Source of the DNA: Enterobacter asburiae
Lineage (GTDB): Bacteria > Pseudomonadota > Gammaproteobacteria > Enterobacterales > Enterobacteriaceae
Assembly: GCA_011754535.1 (NCBI GenBank)
Contig: JAAQVN010000001.1
Location: 3,596,001 to 3,660,000 of the forward strand
DNA length: 64,000 nt
Direction of reading: 5' to 3'
The stretch's first letter is position 1, and each line of letters starts with the position of its first letter. The notes beneath the pieces are model-generated. The model saw only the letters and a program-made list of their open reading frames with translations. It was not told where the DNA came from and searched no databases. The position numbers were made by a program, and so were the translations under genes. Below, piece after piece: positions 36,818 to 46,201 of this stretch.

Positions 36818-36852
36818 GCTCACCCCAGCCCTCTCCCCAAAGGGGAGAGGGT
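36818..36852 (+). repeat. REP-like element that forms the 3' end of the NicO coding sequence
   Basis: GCTCACCCCAGCCCTCTCCCC is followed by its GGGGAGAGGG partner. This copy lies between suhB and the minus-strand transporter gene, and encodes that gene's stop codon (36820-36822) and about the last ten residues (TLSPLGRGLG). Confidence 0.85.
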
Positions 36853-37812
36853 GTTAAACGGCACCGTACTCACCCACATCGTCACCGCCGCCACCAGCAG
36901 AATCACCCCGCCCGCCAGCGCGAGCGTTGTCCATCCTACCTGCCGCCACAGCACCGGCGTTTTATTGCCGCTGAGTTTGACCGCCAGCTGACGGAAGCTG
37001 TGTACCAGCAGCGCTAAAGACGAAATGGTGAGAGACGTCCCTGCCGCCATCGCCAGCGCCGAGAGCATGCCCCAGCCGAACACACCAATCACTTTACTGA
37101 ACAGCAGCACCATGATGGCCCCCGAGCACGGGCGCATCCCCATAGAGAGAACTATCATCAGCCGCGCGCGCCAGTCGTCACCGCTCTGTAATTGATCCTG
37201 CGTCGGCAGGTGCTGATGCCCGCAGCCGCAGTGTTCATCATGAACGTGGTGCGGCGTAAAGGTTTTGAATTTGGGCTTTTGCAGCAGCGCGCGCAGCTTT
37301 TTCAGCGCCCGCCAGCAGAGGATCAGCCCCAGCACGCCCACCAGCGCATAGCTGACCTTCTCCAGCCAGAAGCTGCTCATGTGAAGCTGGCGCGCGGGAA
37401 GCTGTAATAGCGAAAGCACAACCACCACCAGCGCTATCGCCACGCCCCCCTGAAGCAGCGAAGAGGCCAGCGTCAGGCCAATGCTCGATTTCAGCTTCGA
37501 CGGATGGGTCGCAAGCCAGGTGGTTATGACGATTTTACCGTGCCCCGGACCCAGCGCGTGCAGCACGCCGTAGATGAAGCTGAACGCCAGCAGAGAACCG
37601 CCCGCCCTGGTCGGATTCTCCGCCACCGCCTTCAGCAGCCCGCTCATCTGCTGGTTGACCTCACGCTGCCAGATGATGCTTTTCATCATCACCTGCGGCC
37701 AGGCCTGCCACAGCCAGAGCGAACCGCCGAAGGCAAACAGTAAAAAGAGCGCCAGCGGCCAGAGGTGCAACCAGCGGCGCGGTTTTCGTACCGGAGAGGA
37801 GATCACTGACAT
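36820..37812 (-). CDS. NicO/RcnA-type nickel-cobalt transporter
   Basis: This is a 330-residue polytopic membrane protein of the nickel/cobalt transporter superfamily. It has the conserved HALGPGHGK and GMRPCSGAI motifs in membrane segments and a His/Cys-rich cytosolic loop (HHVHDEHCGCGHQH) able to bind metal ions. RcnA relatives export Ni and Co while NicO forms may import; direction cannot be told here. It overlaps the upstream DUF1007 gene by 10 bases, indicating an operon. Its C-terminal residues TLSPLGRGLG are translated from a REP element, so the natural stop may have been replaced. K-12 has yfhR at this place instead. Confidence 0.85.
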   Translation of the reverse strand: MSVISSPVRKPRRWLHLWPLALFLLFAFGGSLWLWQAWPQVMMKSIIWQREVNQQMSGLLKAVAENPTRAGGSLLAFSFIYGVLHALGPGHGKIVITTWLATHPSKLKSSIGLTLASSLLQGGVAIALVVVVLSLLQLPARQLHMSSFWLEKVSYALVGVLGLILCWRALKKLRALLQKPKFKTFTPHHVHDEHCGCGHQHLPTQDQLQSGDDWRARLMIVLSMGMRPCSGAIMVLLFSKVIGVFGWGMLSALAMAAGTSLTISSLALLVHSFRQLAVKLSGNKTPVLWRQVGWTTLALAGGVILLVAAVTMWVSTVPFNTLSPLGRGLG

Positions 37813-38441
37813 TGTAACGTTACCTTCTGTGCGAACTGTTTACCCAGTTCCATGTCCTCCGGCGGCGCATCTTCCTTATCGAGAGAGACCGCAAAGTTCA
37901 GCGTCTCTTCGCTGGGCTTCGGGGTATGAACCGCAATTTTGCAGGTTTTTTGCAACGATGCCGGAAGCTGAACGTCGCGCTCTTCGGCATAGCTCATGTC
38001 CACGTAGTACGTTGGGTCAAAGGTGGAAAACGTATAGGTTTGTCCTGCCAGCGGCTGCGGGTGCGCCAGCGGGAGCACGAATGTCAGCACCGCCTGATGC
38101 CCGTCGCGGGACATGCCGTATTCTGTCGGGCGATTGAGGAACTTCACCTTTTGTCCGTTATGCCAGAACTCGGTGAAGTAGTGCTGACCCAACACGTTGG
38201 CCATCACTTCCGCCGCCAGCTTTTTCCAGATTTCGTCGCCGGGCTTCGCGTTGCCCGCATCATAAAGCAGATCCGCCGAGGTGATTTCATCCATCGTCCA
38301 GCGCATTTTCAGGCCGCTCAATTGCGTGCCGTCGGTGACCAGCTCGGTTTTCAGGCTGATAAAACTGTGAGGATGCGCGCTGGCGGTAAAGGTGATAACC
38401 GCCAAAAATAACGCCATCGCATTTTGTTTAACTGTCCGCAT
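37803..38441 (-). CDS. DUF1007-family periplasmic protein
   Basis: This is a 212-residue secreted protein with a Sec signal peptide ending ASA, followed by a mature N-terminus HPHSF that could ligate metal. DUF1007 proteins are commonly encoded next to NicO-type transporters, and the 10-base overlap with the transporter gene supports joint function, perhaps as a periplasmic metal-binding partner. The start is the ATG at 38441 with GAGG upstream; a TTG one codon earlier is less likely. Biochemical role unknown. Confidence 0.85.
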   Translation of the reverse strand: MRTVKQNAMALFLAVITFTASAHPHSFISLKTELVTDGTQLSGLKMRWTMDEITSADLLYDAGNAKPGDEIWKKLAAEVMANVLGQHYFTEFWHNGQKVKFLNRPTEYGMSRDGHQAVLTFVLPLAHPQPLAGQTYTFSTFDPTYYVDMSYAEERDVQLPASLQKTCKIAVHTPKPSEETLNFAVSLDKEDAPPEDMELGKQFAQKVTLQCQ

Positions 38442-38566
38442 CAATTCCTCACGTCAAAAATTCTGTGATGTTCCCCAGCAATCCTGAGTGAAAGGCCTGC
38501 CGGCGCGCTTTTCAGCGCCCATCCTTTAGCTATTCTTATCAAACATTCACACTGGATACCCGACAG

Positions 38567-39844
38567 ATGATGACGACGCTTGAAATTCCATCTGTGCTTT
38601 CCAGTTCGCAGCGCCGCTGCCAGGTGCTTTTAATGCTTTACCTGCCCGATGCTGCCGTCACCGCACAGAGCATAATCGCTGCCAACGGCGTGGACGACGT
38701 CATGGCACGGCAAGATATAGCCGAGACGCGCGATGAAATCCAGCGCTATCACCGGCTGGATATCGTTACGCACCACGACGGCAGCTACCGAATTGAAGGC
38801 ACTGCCCTGAATCAGCGTTTGTGCCTGCTGCACTGGCTGCGCAGGGCGCTCCGCCTTTGCCCACAGTTTGTCTTGCACCAGTTTACGCCAGCCTTAAAAA
38901 CCGCGCTTAAACAGCACGGTATCGCGCGGCCGCTTTACGACGATGCGAACCTGCGGGCGCTGATCGGCTTCTGCTCACGCAAGCTGCAGCGCCAGTTTGA
39001 ATGCCGCGACGTCCAGTTCTTACAGCTCTATTTACAATACTGCCTCATCCAGCATCACTTAGGAAACACGCCGCAGTTTTCGCATGCCCAGCGCAGCTGG
39101 ACCCAGTCGCGGGGAGAGTATTTTACGGCACAGGAGATTGTCCGCCACTGGAAGCGGCGCGTGCCGCAGGGCGCGCACGTAGATGAGCAACTGTTTCTGG
39201 CGCTGCTGTTTATGATGCTCCGCACGCCCGATCCGGTGCTCGATAAACACCAGCAGGATCAGCGTTTGCGCCGCGCCATCGTGCGCATGGTGGCCCGTTT
39301 TCGCTCCCAGACCGGGATGAACTTCAGCGACGAGCAGGGGCTGACCGATCAGCTGTATATCCATCTGGCTCAGGCGCTGGACCGCTCCCTGTTTGAGATC
39401 GGCATCGACAATAGCCTGCCCGAGGAAATTCACCGTCTCTATCCCCGGCTGTTACGCACAACGAAAGAGGCGCTGTTTGAGCTGGAGGCGGAGTTTGGCC
39501 TGCGTTTTTCCGATGAGGAGATGGCGCTCGTGGCGGTCATTTTTGGCGCCTGGCTGATGCAGGAGACCGACCTGCATGAAAAACAGGTGGTGCTGCTGAC
39601 CGGGGAGGATAAATCCTGCGAGGAGATAATTGAACAGCAGCTGCGCGAGTTGACGCTGCTGCCGCTCAATATTCGCTATCTGACCCTGCAGGCGTTTCAG
39701 AAAGAGGGGGCGCCGCGCGAAGCCGCGCTGGTTATCACCCCCTACCCTACGGCCCTGCCGCTGTTCTCGCCGCCGCTGATCCACGCGGTTGAATCACTGA
39801 ACGCGCAGCAGCAAGAACATATTCGCGCCATGCTGGAATCGTAG
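38567..39844 (+). CDS. csiE: Stationary-phase-inducible protein CsiE
   Basis: This is a 425-residue protein aligned with E. coli CsiE (426). It carries PRD-like domains resembling those of PTS-controlled antiterminators (IHLAQALDRSLFEIGIDNSLPEE region) and an atypical C-terminal segment around QLRELTLLPLNI. E. coli csiE is induced in stationary phase under RpoS and CRP; its function is unknown. An ATG-ATG start at 38567 lacks a strong ribosome-binding site. The stop codon abuts that of hcaT on the other strand with no gap. Confidence 0.93.
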   Translation: MMTTLEIPSVLSSSQRRCQVLLMLYLPDAAVTAQSIIAANGVDDVMARQDIAETRDEIQRYHRLDIVTHHDGSYRIEGTALNQRLCLLHWLRRALRLCPQFVLHQFTPALKTALKQHGIARPLYDDANLRALIGFCSRKLQRQFECRDVQFLQLYLQYCLIQHHLGNTPQFSHAQRSWTQSRGEYFTAQEIVRHWKRRVPQGAHVDEQLFLALLFMMLRTPDPVLDKHQQDQRLRRAIVRMVARFRSQTGMNFSDEQGLTDQLYIHLAQALDRSLFEIGIDNSLPEEIHRLYPRLLRTTKEALFELEAEFGLRFSDEEMALVAVIFGAWLMQETDLHEKQVVLLTGEDKSCEEIIEQQLRELTLLPLNIRYLTLQAFQKEGAPREAALVITPYPTALPLFSPPLIHAVESLNAQQQEHIRAMLES

Positions 39845-40984
39845 TTACGTCCGCGCGGCCACTTTTGGTCGAACAAACATCGCCGGGAGCGCCACCAGCG
39901 CCATGACCCAGAACACGCCGTGTCCAAGATGCTGGTAGAGGAAGCCCGCAAATACCGTCATCACTGCAATGCTGCCGCCCATCGCCACCGCAGAATAGAC
40001 CGCCTGAAGACGAATCACGTCCCCGCCCTCACGCGCAGCGATATAGCGCATCGCCGCCAGATGACACACGGTGAACGTGCCGCAGTGAAGAATCTGCGCC
40101 AAAATCAGCCACGGCAGTTCCGTTGTCCAGCCCATAATGCCCCAGCGAACCACGCCGCACACCGCGGAAAGCAGCAGCAGGTCGCGCGCGCCAAAGCGGC
40201 GGAACAGCTTCTTGCTCAGGGCGAAAATAATGACTTCTGCCACCACGCCCAGCGACCACAGGTAACCGACCGCAGAGGCAGAGTAGCCCGCCCCCTGCCA
40301 GTAGATAGCGCTGAAGCCATAATACGCCGCATGCGCCCCCTGAAGCAGACAGACGCACGCCAGAAAACGCCAGCTCTGTGCCACCAGGCTCCGCCAGGCG
40401 GGCCAGCCGGCGCTCTCCTGATGGCGACTCTCCCCTTGCGGCATCACCGACGGGCGCAGCAGCATCCCAAGCAGCATCGAGGCTATCCCGATACTGAGCA
40501 AAGCCAGAATCGCACGGTAGTCGTAAAGGCTGACCAGTTTCCCCACCAGCGCCGAGCCGATCACGAAGGCAATCGAGCCCCACAGGCGCACGCGCCCATA
40601 GTCCATGGTGATCTGCTTTTGCCAGGTGTTCGCCAGGGCATCCGTCAGGGGTACCAGCGGTGAGAAGAACAGGTTAAAGCCGACCATCACCACCATCAGC
40701 CAGGCAAACTGGTGGCTGACCCAGAAGCAGGCCGCAAAGACCAGCGTTAGCAGCGCCAGAATACGCACCGCTTTTATTAGTAGGGAGGGATCGCTGACGC
40801 GGGGTGCAATCAGCAGGCTACCAAGGAAACGAGCCACCAGCCCCGCGCCCAGCAGGATACCGATGGTTTCTGGGGTCAAACCAATTCCCTTGAGCCAGAC
40901 GCTCCAGAAAGGCAGAAAAATACCGTAGCTAAAAAAGTAGGTGAAGTAGCTGAGCGCCAGCCAGCGCGTGGAATGCAAGACCAT
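39845..40984 (-). CDS. hcaT: MFS transporter HcaT, probable 3-phenylpropionate permease
   Basis: This is a 379-residue major-facilitator carrier with about 12 membrane segments, equal in length to E. coli HcaT and very similar to it (RWLALSYFTYFFSYGIFLP, LADALANTW-type segments). In E. coli it is thought to take up phenylpropionate for the hca dioxygenase pathway. No hca catabolic genes follow here, so it is present without its pathway in this window. The ATG at 40984 is the homologous start. Confidence 0.92.
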   Translation of the reverse strand: MVLHSTRWLALSYFTYFFSYGIFLPFWSVWLKGIGLTPETIGILLGAGLVARFLGSLLIAPRVSDPSLLIKAVRILALLTLVFAACFWVSHQFAWLMVVMVGFNLFFSPLVPLTDALANTWQKQITMDYGRVRLWGSIAFVIGSALVGKLVSLYDYRAILALLSIGIASMLLGMLLRPSVMPQGESRHQESAGWPAWRSLVAQSWRFLACVCLLQGAHAAYYGFSAIYWQGAGYSASAVGYLWSLGVVAEVIIFALSKKLFRRFGARDLLLLSAVCGVVRWGIMGWTTELPWLILAQILHCGTFTVCHLAAMRYIAAREGGDVIRLQAVYSAVAMGGSIAVMTVFAGFLYQHLGHGVFWVMALVALPAMFVRPKVAART

Positions 40985-41157
40985 GAATCCCTCCCGAAAT
41001 GGAGGCCATAGTCTGGCGAGAATATAAAAATTAAGCAAGTAGATAGCCTGCTATAAATTAACGAAAAATTAACATATCGAGCAGTCGTCTGGCTTATGGC
41101 AGGGAATGAAAATGTGTATTACGTTTAAATTACTCCACTTGCAGAGGTATTTCTGCC

Positions 41158-41580
41158 ATGAACTCACTACGTTATCTCGACTTTGGTCAGTCGCGTCATC
41201 TGCTGCTGTTGATTGGGCGTATCGCACTTGTCGTACTGTTTATTATCTTTGGTTACCCGAAACTGACAGGATTTAGCGGCACCGTACAGTATATGACCTC
41301 GCTGGGTACGCCGATGCCCATGCTGGCGGCCATTATTGCGGTGGTGATGGAAGTGCCTGCCGCCATCCTGATCGTGCTGGGCTTTTTCACCCGCCCTCTT
41401 GCGGTTCTCTTTGTCTTCTATACGTTGGGCACGGCGATCATCGGTCACCACTACTGGGATATGACCGGTGATGCGGTTGTGCCGAATATGATTAATTTCT
41501 ACAAGAACGTCAGTATTGCTGGCGCCTTTATTTTGCTGGCGATAGTCGGGCCTGGGGCCATTTCCCTGGATCGGCGTTAA
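41158..41580 (+). CDS. yphA: DoxX-family inner-membrane protein YphA
   Basis: This is a 140-residue protein with four predicted membrane segments, the same length as E. coli YphA and closely similar ([32 protein letters not shown]). DoxX-family proteins are small membrane proteins of mostly unknown function; some act in redox or sulfur metabolism. It is a single-gene unit divergent from hcaT and is followed by a bidirectional terminator shared with glyA. Confidence 0.93.
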   Translation: MNSLRYLDFGQSRHLLLLIGRIALVVLFIIFGYPKLTGFSGTVQYMTSLGTPMPMLAAIIAVVMEVPAAILIVLGFFTRPLAVLFVFYTLGTAIIGHHYWDMTGDAVVPNMINFYKNVSIAGAFILLAIVGPGAISLDRR

Positions 41581-41584
41581 GCCC

Positions 41585-41614
41585 AAAAAAAAGGCCGCAA
41601 GCGCGGCCTTTTTT
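41585..41614. terminator. Bidirectional terminator between yphA and glyA
   Basis: The stem GGCCGC / GCGGCC with an AAGC loop is flanked by eight A residues on the left and six T residues on the right. It thus works as a rho-independent terminator for both convergent genes. Confidence 0.93.
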
Positions 41615-41634
41615 ATTTCTGCAAAGCAGAGGAA

Positions 41635-42888
41635 TTATGCGTATACCGGGAAGCGTGCGCAGATATCCAGAACTTTACCTTTAACGCGCTCGATAACCGC
41701 TTCGTCATTGATGTTGTCCAGAACGTCACACATCCAGCCAGCCAGCTCTTTCACTTCCGCTTCTTTAAAGCCGCGGCGAGTGACGGCCGGAGAACCGATA
41801 CGGATACCCGAGGTCACGAACGGGCTCTTCGGATCGTTTGGCACGCTGTTTTTGTTCACGGTGATGTTGGCGCGGCCCAGAGCGGCGTCAGCTTCTTTAC
41901 CGGTCAGGTTTTTATCAACCAGATCCAGCAGGAACAGGTGGTTTTCAGTCCCGCCGGAAACCACTTTGTAGCCACGGTTCAGGAAAACTTCCACCATCGC
42001 TTTAGCGTTCTTAGCAACCTGCTGCTGGTAAACCTTGAACTCTGGCTCCATCGCTTCTTTCAGCGCTACCGCTTTTGCCGCGATAACGTGCATCAGCGGG
42101 CCGCCCTGCGCGCTTGGGAACACGGCGGAGTTCAGTTTTTTGTACAGCTCTTCGTCACCGCCTTTCGCCAGGATAAGGCCACCGCGTGGACCTGCCAGGG
42201 TTTTGTGGGTGGTGGTGGTCACAACGTGAGCGTGTGGAACCGGGTTCGGGTAAACGCCTGCGGCAATCAGGCCCGCAACGTGCGCCATGTCAACGAACAG
42301 GTAAGCACCGATGCTGTCCGCGATTTCACGCATTTTTGCCCAGTCAACGATACCGGAGTAAGCGGAGAAGCCGCCGATGATCATCTTCGGCTTGTGCTCT
42401 TTAGCCTGCTTCGCCATGTCTTCGTAGTCAATTTTACCGGACTCATCAATACCGTAAGGGATGATGTTGTACAGTTTGCCGGAGAAGTTAACCGGGGAGC
42501 CGTGAGTCAGGTGGCCGCCCTGCGCCAGATTCATACCTAAAACGGTATCGCCCGGCTGCAGCAGTGCGGTGTAAACCGCGAAGTTAGCCTGGGAGCCGGA
42601 GTGCGGCTGGACGTTTGCGTAGTCAGCGCCAAAGAGTGCTTTAGCACGGTCGATAGCCAGCTGCTCTACGATATCAACGTACTCGCAACCACCGTAGTAG
42701 CGCTTGCCCGGATAACCTTCAGCGTATTTGTTGGTCAGCTGAGAGCCCTGCGCCTGCATCACGCGCGGGCTGGTGTAGTTTTCGGAGGCGATCAGTTCGA
42801 TGTGCTCTTCCTGACGTACTTTTTCCTGCTCCATAGCCTGCCACAGTTCGGCATCATAATCGGCAATGTTCATTTCACGCTTTAACAT
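41635..42888 (-). CDS. glyA: Serine hydroxymethyltransferase
   Basis: GlyA interconverts serine and glycine with tetrahydrofolate, the main source of one-carbon units. It has 417 residues, the E. coli length. The PLP Lys lies in [24 protein letters not shown] segment replaces the E. coli VFPGGQGGP; related Klebsiella sequences read the same from memory. The start is the ATG at 42888 ([10 protein letters not shown]). Upstream is a PurR box. The gene diverges from hmp. Confidence 0.97.
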   Translation of the reverse strand: MLKREMNIADYDAELWQAMEQEKVRQEEHIELIASENYTSPRVMQAQGSQLTNKYAEGYPGKRYYGGCEYVDIVEQLAIDRAKALFGADYANVQPHSGSQANFAVYTALLQPGDTVLGMNLAQGGHLTHGSPVNFSGKLYNIIPYGIDESGKIDYEDMAKQAKEHKPKMIIGGFSAYSGIVDWAKMREIADSIGAYLFVDMAHVAGLIAAGVYPNPVPHAHVVTTTTHKTLAGPRGGLILAKGGDEELYKKLNSAVFPSAQGGPLMHVIAAKAVALKEAMEPEFKVYQQQVAKNAKAMVEVFLNRGYKVVSGGTENHLFLLDLVDKNLTGKEADAALGRANITVNKNSVPNDPKSPFVTSGIRIGSPAVTRRGFKEAEVKELAGWMCDVLDNINDEAVIERVKGKVLDICARFPVYA

Positions 42889-43005
42889 CCGCATCTCCTG
42901 ACTCAGCTAACAAGTAAATTTTGGCCTGAAAAGGCAGTCCTGTTGGACGACGGGCAACAGTATAACTGAATAGTTCTGTGATAACAGGTCTTGACAAACG
43001 ATTTT

Positions 43006-43021
43006 ACGCAAACGTTTTCCT
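43006..43021. promoter_or_regulatory. PurR operator upstream of glyA
   Basis: ACGCAAACGTTTTCCT matches the PurR consensus (ACGCAAACGTTTNCGT) closely and is the sequence I recall at E. coli glyA. It lies about 118 bases upstream of the glyA start in the 304-base glyA-hmp gap. The rest of this gap holds an NsrR-like site near hmp; MetR sites expected for glyA were not confidently placed. Confidence 0.85.
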
Positions 43022-43143
43022 TCACGCCACGCAAGGGTTTGAGGAATAAAGATCTCGCTATTTACAGCGGATTTCTTTTCAGGTTTGTGATGCATATTTT
43101 TCATCTTGCAAAGAACCATTTACAAAGCATGGGTATTTTTTAT

Positions 43144-43167
43144 AAGATGCATTTAAAATACATCATT
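43144..43167. promoter_or_regulatory. NsrR-type operator upstream of hmp
   Basis: AAGATGCATTT, two spacer-type bases, then AATACATCATT forms the 11-1-11-like palindrome bound by the nitric-oxide sensor NsrR. It lies 26-49 bases upstream of the hmp ATG, where it would block the promoter (TATAAG overlaps its left end). NO release would derepress the detoxifying flavohaemoglobin. Confidence 0.75.
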
Positions 43168-43192
43168 AAAGTGACATCAGAAGGAAGCTGCC

Positions 43193-44383
43193 ATGCTCGA
43201 CGCTCAAACCATCGCTACCGTTAAAGCCACCATTCCCCTGCTGGTGGAAACCGGCCCTAAACTTACCGCCCATTTCTACGATCGCATGTTTACGCACAAC
43301 CCGGAGCTCAAAGAGATTTTCAACATGAGCAACCAGCGTAACGGCGATCAGCGTGAAGCGCTTTTCAACGCCATCGCGGCCTACGCCAGCAATATCGAAA
43401 ACCTGGCGGCGTTGCTGCCCGCGGTGGAAAAAATCGCGCAGAAACACACCAGCTTCCAGATCCAACCCGAGCAGTACAATATCGTCGGCGGCCACCTGCT
43501 GGCGACGCTGGACGAAATGTTCAGCCCGGGCCAGGAAGTGCTGGACGCGTGGGGTAAAGCCTATGGCGTACTGGCAAACGTATTTATCAACCGTGAATCG
43601 CAGATCTACAGCGAAAACGCCAGCAAGAACGGCGGCTGGGAAGGCACTCGCGCCTTCCGCATCGTCGAGAAAACGCCGCGCAGCGCATTAATCACCAGCT
43701 TTGAATTTGAGCCGGTGGACGGACAGCCGGTGGCCGATTACCAGCCGGGCCAGTATCTGGGCGTATGGCTGAAGCCTGAAGGCTTCCCGCACCAGGAGAT
43801 CCGCCAGTATTCTCTGACCCGCAAGCCAAACGGCAAAGGCTACCGCATTGCGGTGAAGCGCGAGGACGGCGGTCAGGTTTCCAACTGGCTGCACAACGAA
43901 GCTAACGTGGGCGACGTGGTTCATCTGGCCGCGCCGGCGGGCGATTTCTTTATGGCCGTCGAAGCCAATACCCCGGTCACGCTGATCTCTGCGGGTGTCG
44001 GCCAAACGCCTATGCTGGCGATGCTCGATACCCTGGCGAAAGCAAACCACGGTGCGCAGGTCAACTGGTTCCATGCTGCGGAAAACGGCGACGTGCACGC
44101 CTTTGCGGATGAAGTGAATGCGCTGGGGGCGTCCCTGCCGCGTTTCACCGCAAATACCTGGTATCGCCTGCCGACGGAAGCAGACCGCGCAGCCGCACGG
44201 TTTGACAGCGAAGGTCTGATGAACTTAAGCCAGATGGAAGTGGCGTTTAGCGCGCCGGACATGCAGTTCTACGTCTGTGGGCCGGTGGCGTTTATGCAGT
44301 ATGCCGCGAAGCAGCTGGTTGAGCTGGGCGTAAATAAAGACCACATTCATTACGAATGTTTCGGGCCGCATAAGGTGCTGTAA
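43193..44383 (+). CDS. hmp: Flavohaemoglobin / nitric oxide dioxygenase
   Basis: Hmp converts NO and O2 to nitrate in the cytoplasm. The 396 residues match E. coli. The N-terminal globin domain carries the proximal His in QKHTSFQI. The FAD-binding domain shows RQYSLTRKP, and the NAD(P)H domain [11 protein letters not shown] and CGPVAFM. It is preceded by an NsrR-type site and followed by a rho-independent terminator. Confidence 0.97.
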   Translation: MLDAQTIATVKATIPLLVETGPKLTAHFYDRMFTHNPELKEIFNMSNQRNGDQREALFNAIAAYASNIENLAALLPAVEKIAQKHTSFQIQPEQYNIVGGHLLATLDEMFSPGQEVLDAWGKAYGVLANVFINRESQIYSENASKNGGWEGTRAFRIVEKTPRSALITSFEFEPVDGQPVADYQPGQYLGVWLKPEGFPHQEIRQYSLTRKPNGKGYRIAVKREDGGQVSNWLHNEANVGDVVHLAAPAGDFFMAVEANTPVTLISAGVGQTPMLAMLDTLAKANHGAQVNWFHAAENGDVHAFADEVNALGASLPRFTANTWYRLPTEADRAAARFDSEGLMNLSQMEVAFSAPDMQFYVCGPVAFMQYAAKQLVELGVNKDHIHYECFGPHKVL

Positions 44384-44385
44384 TG

Positions 44386-44415
44386 AAAAAGCCCCTCGTT
44401 CGAGGGGCTTTTTTT
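44386..44415 (+). terminator. Rho-independent terminator of hmp
   Basis: GCCCCTCG and CGAGGGGC form a stem starting 8 bases after the hmp stop; it is flanked by five A residues on the left and followed by seven T residues. It may act weakly in the other direction for glnB. Confidence 0.92.
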
Positions 44416-44416
44416 C

Positions 44417-44449
44417 GCCGGGTGGCGGCTTCACCTTACCCGGCCTGGC
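44417..44449. repeat. Classic E. coli-type REP element between hmp and glnB
   Basis: GCCGGGTGGCGGCTTCACC, then TTACCCGGCCTGGC, fits the standard REP palindrome (GCCGGATGNCG...CGNCNTATCCGGCC type). It lies between the convergent hmp and glnB stop codons. This is a different family from the CCCTCACCC elements at 27.9, 35.1 and 36.8 kb. Confidence 0.8.
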
Positions 44450-44459
44450 AAATCTTTTT

Positions 44460-44807
<348 letters not shown>

Positions 44808-44863
44808 TTAAACTCTTGCCTGTAAGCTGCTTCGTAATCGGTTGCTCACAGTACCATACGGCA

Positions 44864-46201
44864 CTACTCTTTAAAATCGTTTGCTTCCAGCTCGTGGCGT
44901 GAGAGCAGCTTATAGAACTCTGTACGGTTGCGTCCGGCCATCCGCGCCGCGTGGGTCACGTTGCCTTTGGTTATCTGCAGCAGCTTGCGCAGATAGTTCA
45001 GTTCGAACTGATTCCGCGCTTCGGCAAACGTCGGCAAGGCCGTGTTTTCCCCTTCCAGCGCCTGCTCCACCAGCGCGTCGCTGATAACCGGTGAGGAGGT
45101 CAGCGCCACGCACTGCTCAATCACGTTCACCAGCTGGCGCACGTTACCCGGCCAGCTTGCGGCCATCAGCCGCTTCATCGCATCCGTCGAAAAGGCGCGC
45201 ACGAACGGTTTATGGCGATCGGCCGCCTGGCGCAAAAGGTGATTCGCCAGCAGCGGAATATCTTCCGCACGCTCCGCCAGCGCCGGTAACTTCAGGTTCA
45301 CCACGTTCAGGCGGTAGTAGAGATCTTCTCGGAACTCGTTGCGGGCCATCACTTTTGGCAAGTCGCGGTGGGTGGCGGAAATGATTCGCACGTTAATATC
45401 AATATCGCGATTGCTGCCCAGCGGGCGCACTTTACGCTCCTGAAGCACGCGCAGCAGTTTGACCTGCAGCGGCGCGGGCATGTCGCCAATCTCGTCGAGG
45501 AACAGCGTGCCGCCTTCTGCAGCCTGGAACAGCCCTTCCCGGCTGCTCACCGCGCCGGTAAATGCGCCGCGGGCATGGCCAAAAAGTTCAGATTCAAGAA
45601 GCTGCTCTGGCAGGGCACCGCAGTTAATGGCGATGAAGGCGTTTTTGCTGCGCGGGCTGGCGTTGTGGATCGCCTGCGCCAGGATCTCTTTCCCGGTTCC
45701 ACTTTGACCATTAATCAGCACGCTAACGTCTGACTGTGCGACCATTCGCGCCTGCTCAAGCAGACGCAGCATTATCGGGCTGCGGGTGACAATAGATTCA
45801 CGCCATGCGTCGTCGCCGGAGGGCGCGGCGTGCTCCAGCGCGCTGTCTATAGCTTTGTAAAGCGCGTCTTTATCTACCGGCTTGGTGAGGAAGCTGAATA
45901 CGCCCTGCTGGGTTGCGGCAACGGCATCCGGGATTGACCCGTGCGCCGTCAGGATAATCACCGGCATGCCCGGCTGCTGCTTCTGGATTTCGGCGAACAG
46001 CTGCATGCCATCCATTTCGTCCATCCGCAGGTCGCTGATCACCAGGTCAATCTTCTCGCGGCTGAGGACCTTCAGCCCCTCCTGCCCGCTTTCCGCGGTC
46101 ACCACGGTGTAGCCTTCACTCACCAGACGCATCCCCAGCAGCTTTAACAGGCCGGGATCGTCATCCACCAGTAAGAGATGGGCTGGTTTACGGCTCGTCA
46201 T
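44864..46201 (-). CDS. glrR: Sigma-54-dependent response regulator GlrR
   Basis: GlrR is the activator of the GlrK/GlrR two-component system. The 445-residue protein has a receiver domain with the acidic pocket D13-D15 and phospho-acceptor D57 (VISDLRM). It has an AAA+ domain with Walker A GQSGTGKE and the sigma-54-contacting GAFTGA loop, and a Fis-type helix-turn-helix at the C-terminus (HAARMAGRNRTEFYKL). It activates glmY, whose promoter and three matching binding sites lie 2.4 kb away in this window. Its start overlaps the qseG stop by 14 bases. Confidence 0.97.
   Translation of the reverse strand: MTSRKPAHLLLVDDDPGLLKLLGMRLVSEGYTVVTAESGQEGLKVLSREKIDLVISDLRMDEMDGMQLFAEIQKQQPGMPVIILTAHGSIPDAVAATQQGVFSFLTKPVDKDALYKAIDSALEHAAPSGDDAWRESIVTRSPIMLRLLEQARMVAQSDVSVLINGQSGTGKEILAQAIHNASPRSKNAFIAINCGALPEQLLESELFGHARGAFTGAVSSREGLFQAAEGGTLFLDEIGDMPAPLQVKLLRVLQERKVRPLGSNRDIDINVRIISATHRDLPKVMARNEFREDLYYRLNVVNLKLPALAERAEDIPLLANHLLRQAADRHKPFVRAFSTDAMKRLMAASWPGNVRQLVNVIEQCVALTSSPVISDALVEQALEGENTALPTFAEARNQFELNYLRKLLQITKGNVTHAARMAGRNRTEFYKLLSRHELEANDFKE

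Noticed and set aside
42000..42200. SAQGGP in GlyA instead of the E. coli GGQGGP, considered as an active-site change
   Set aside because: I recall the same form in Klebsiella GlyA, so it is ordinary lineage variation.
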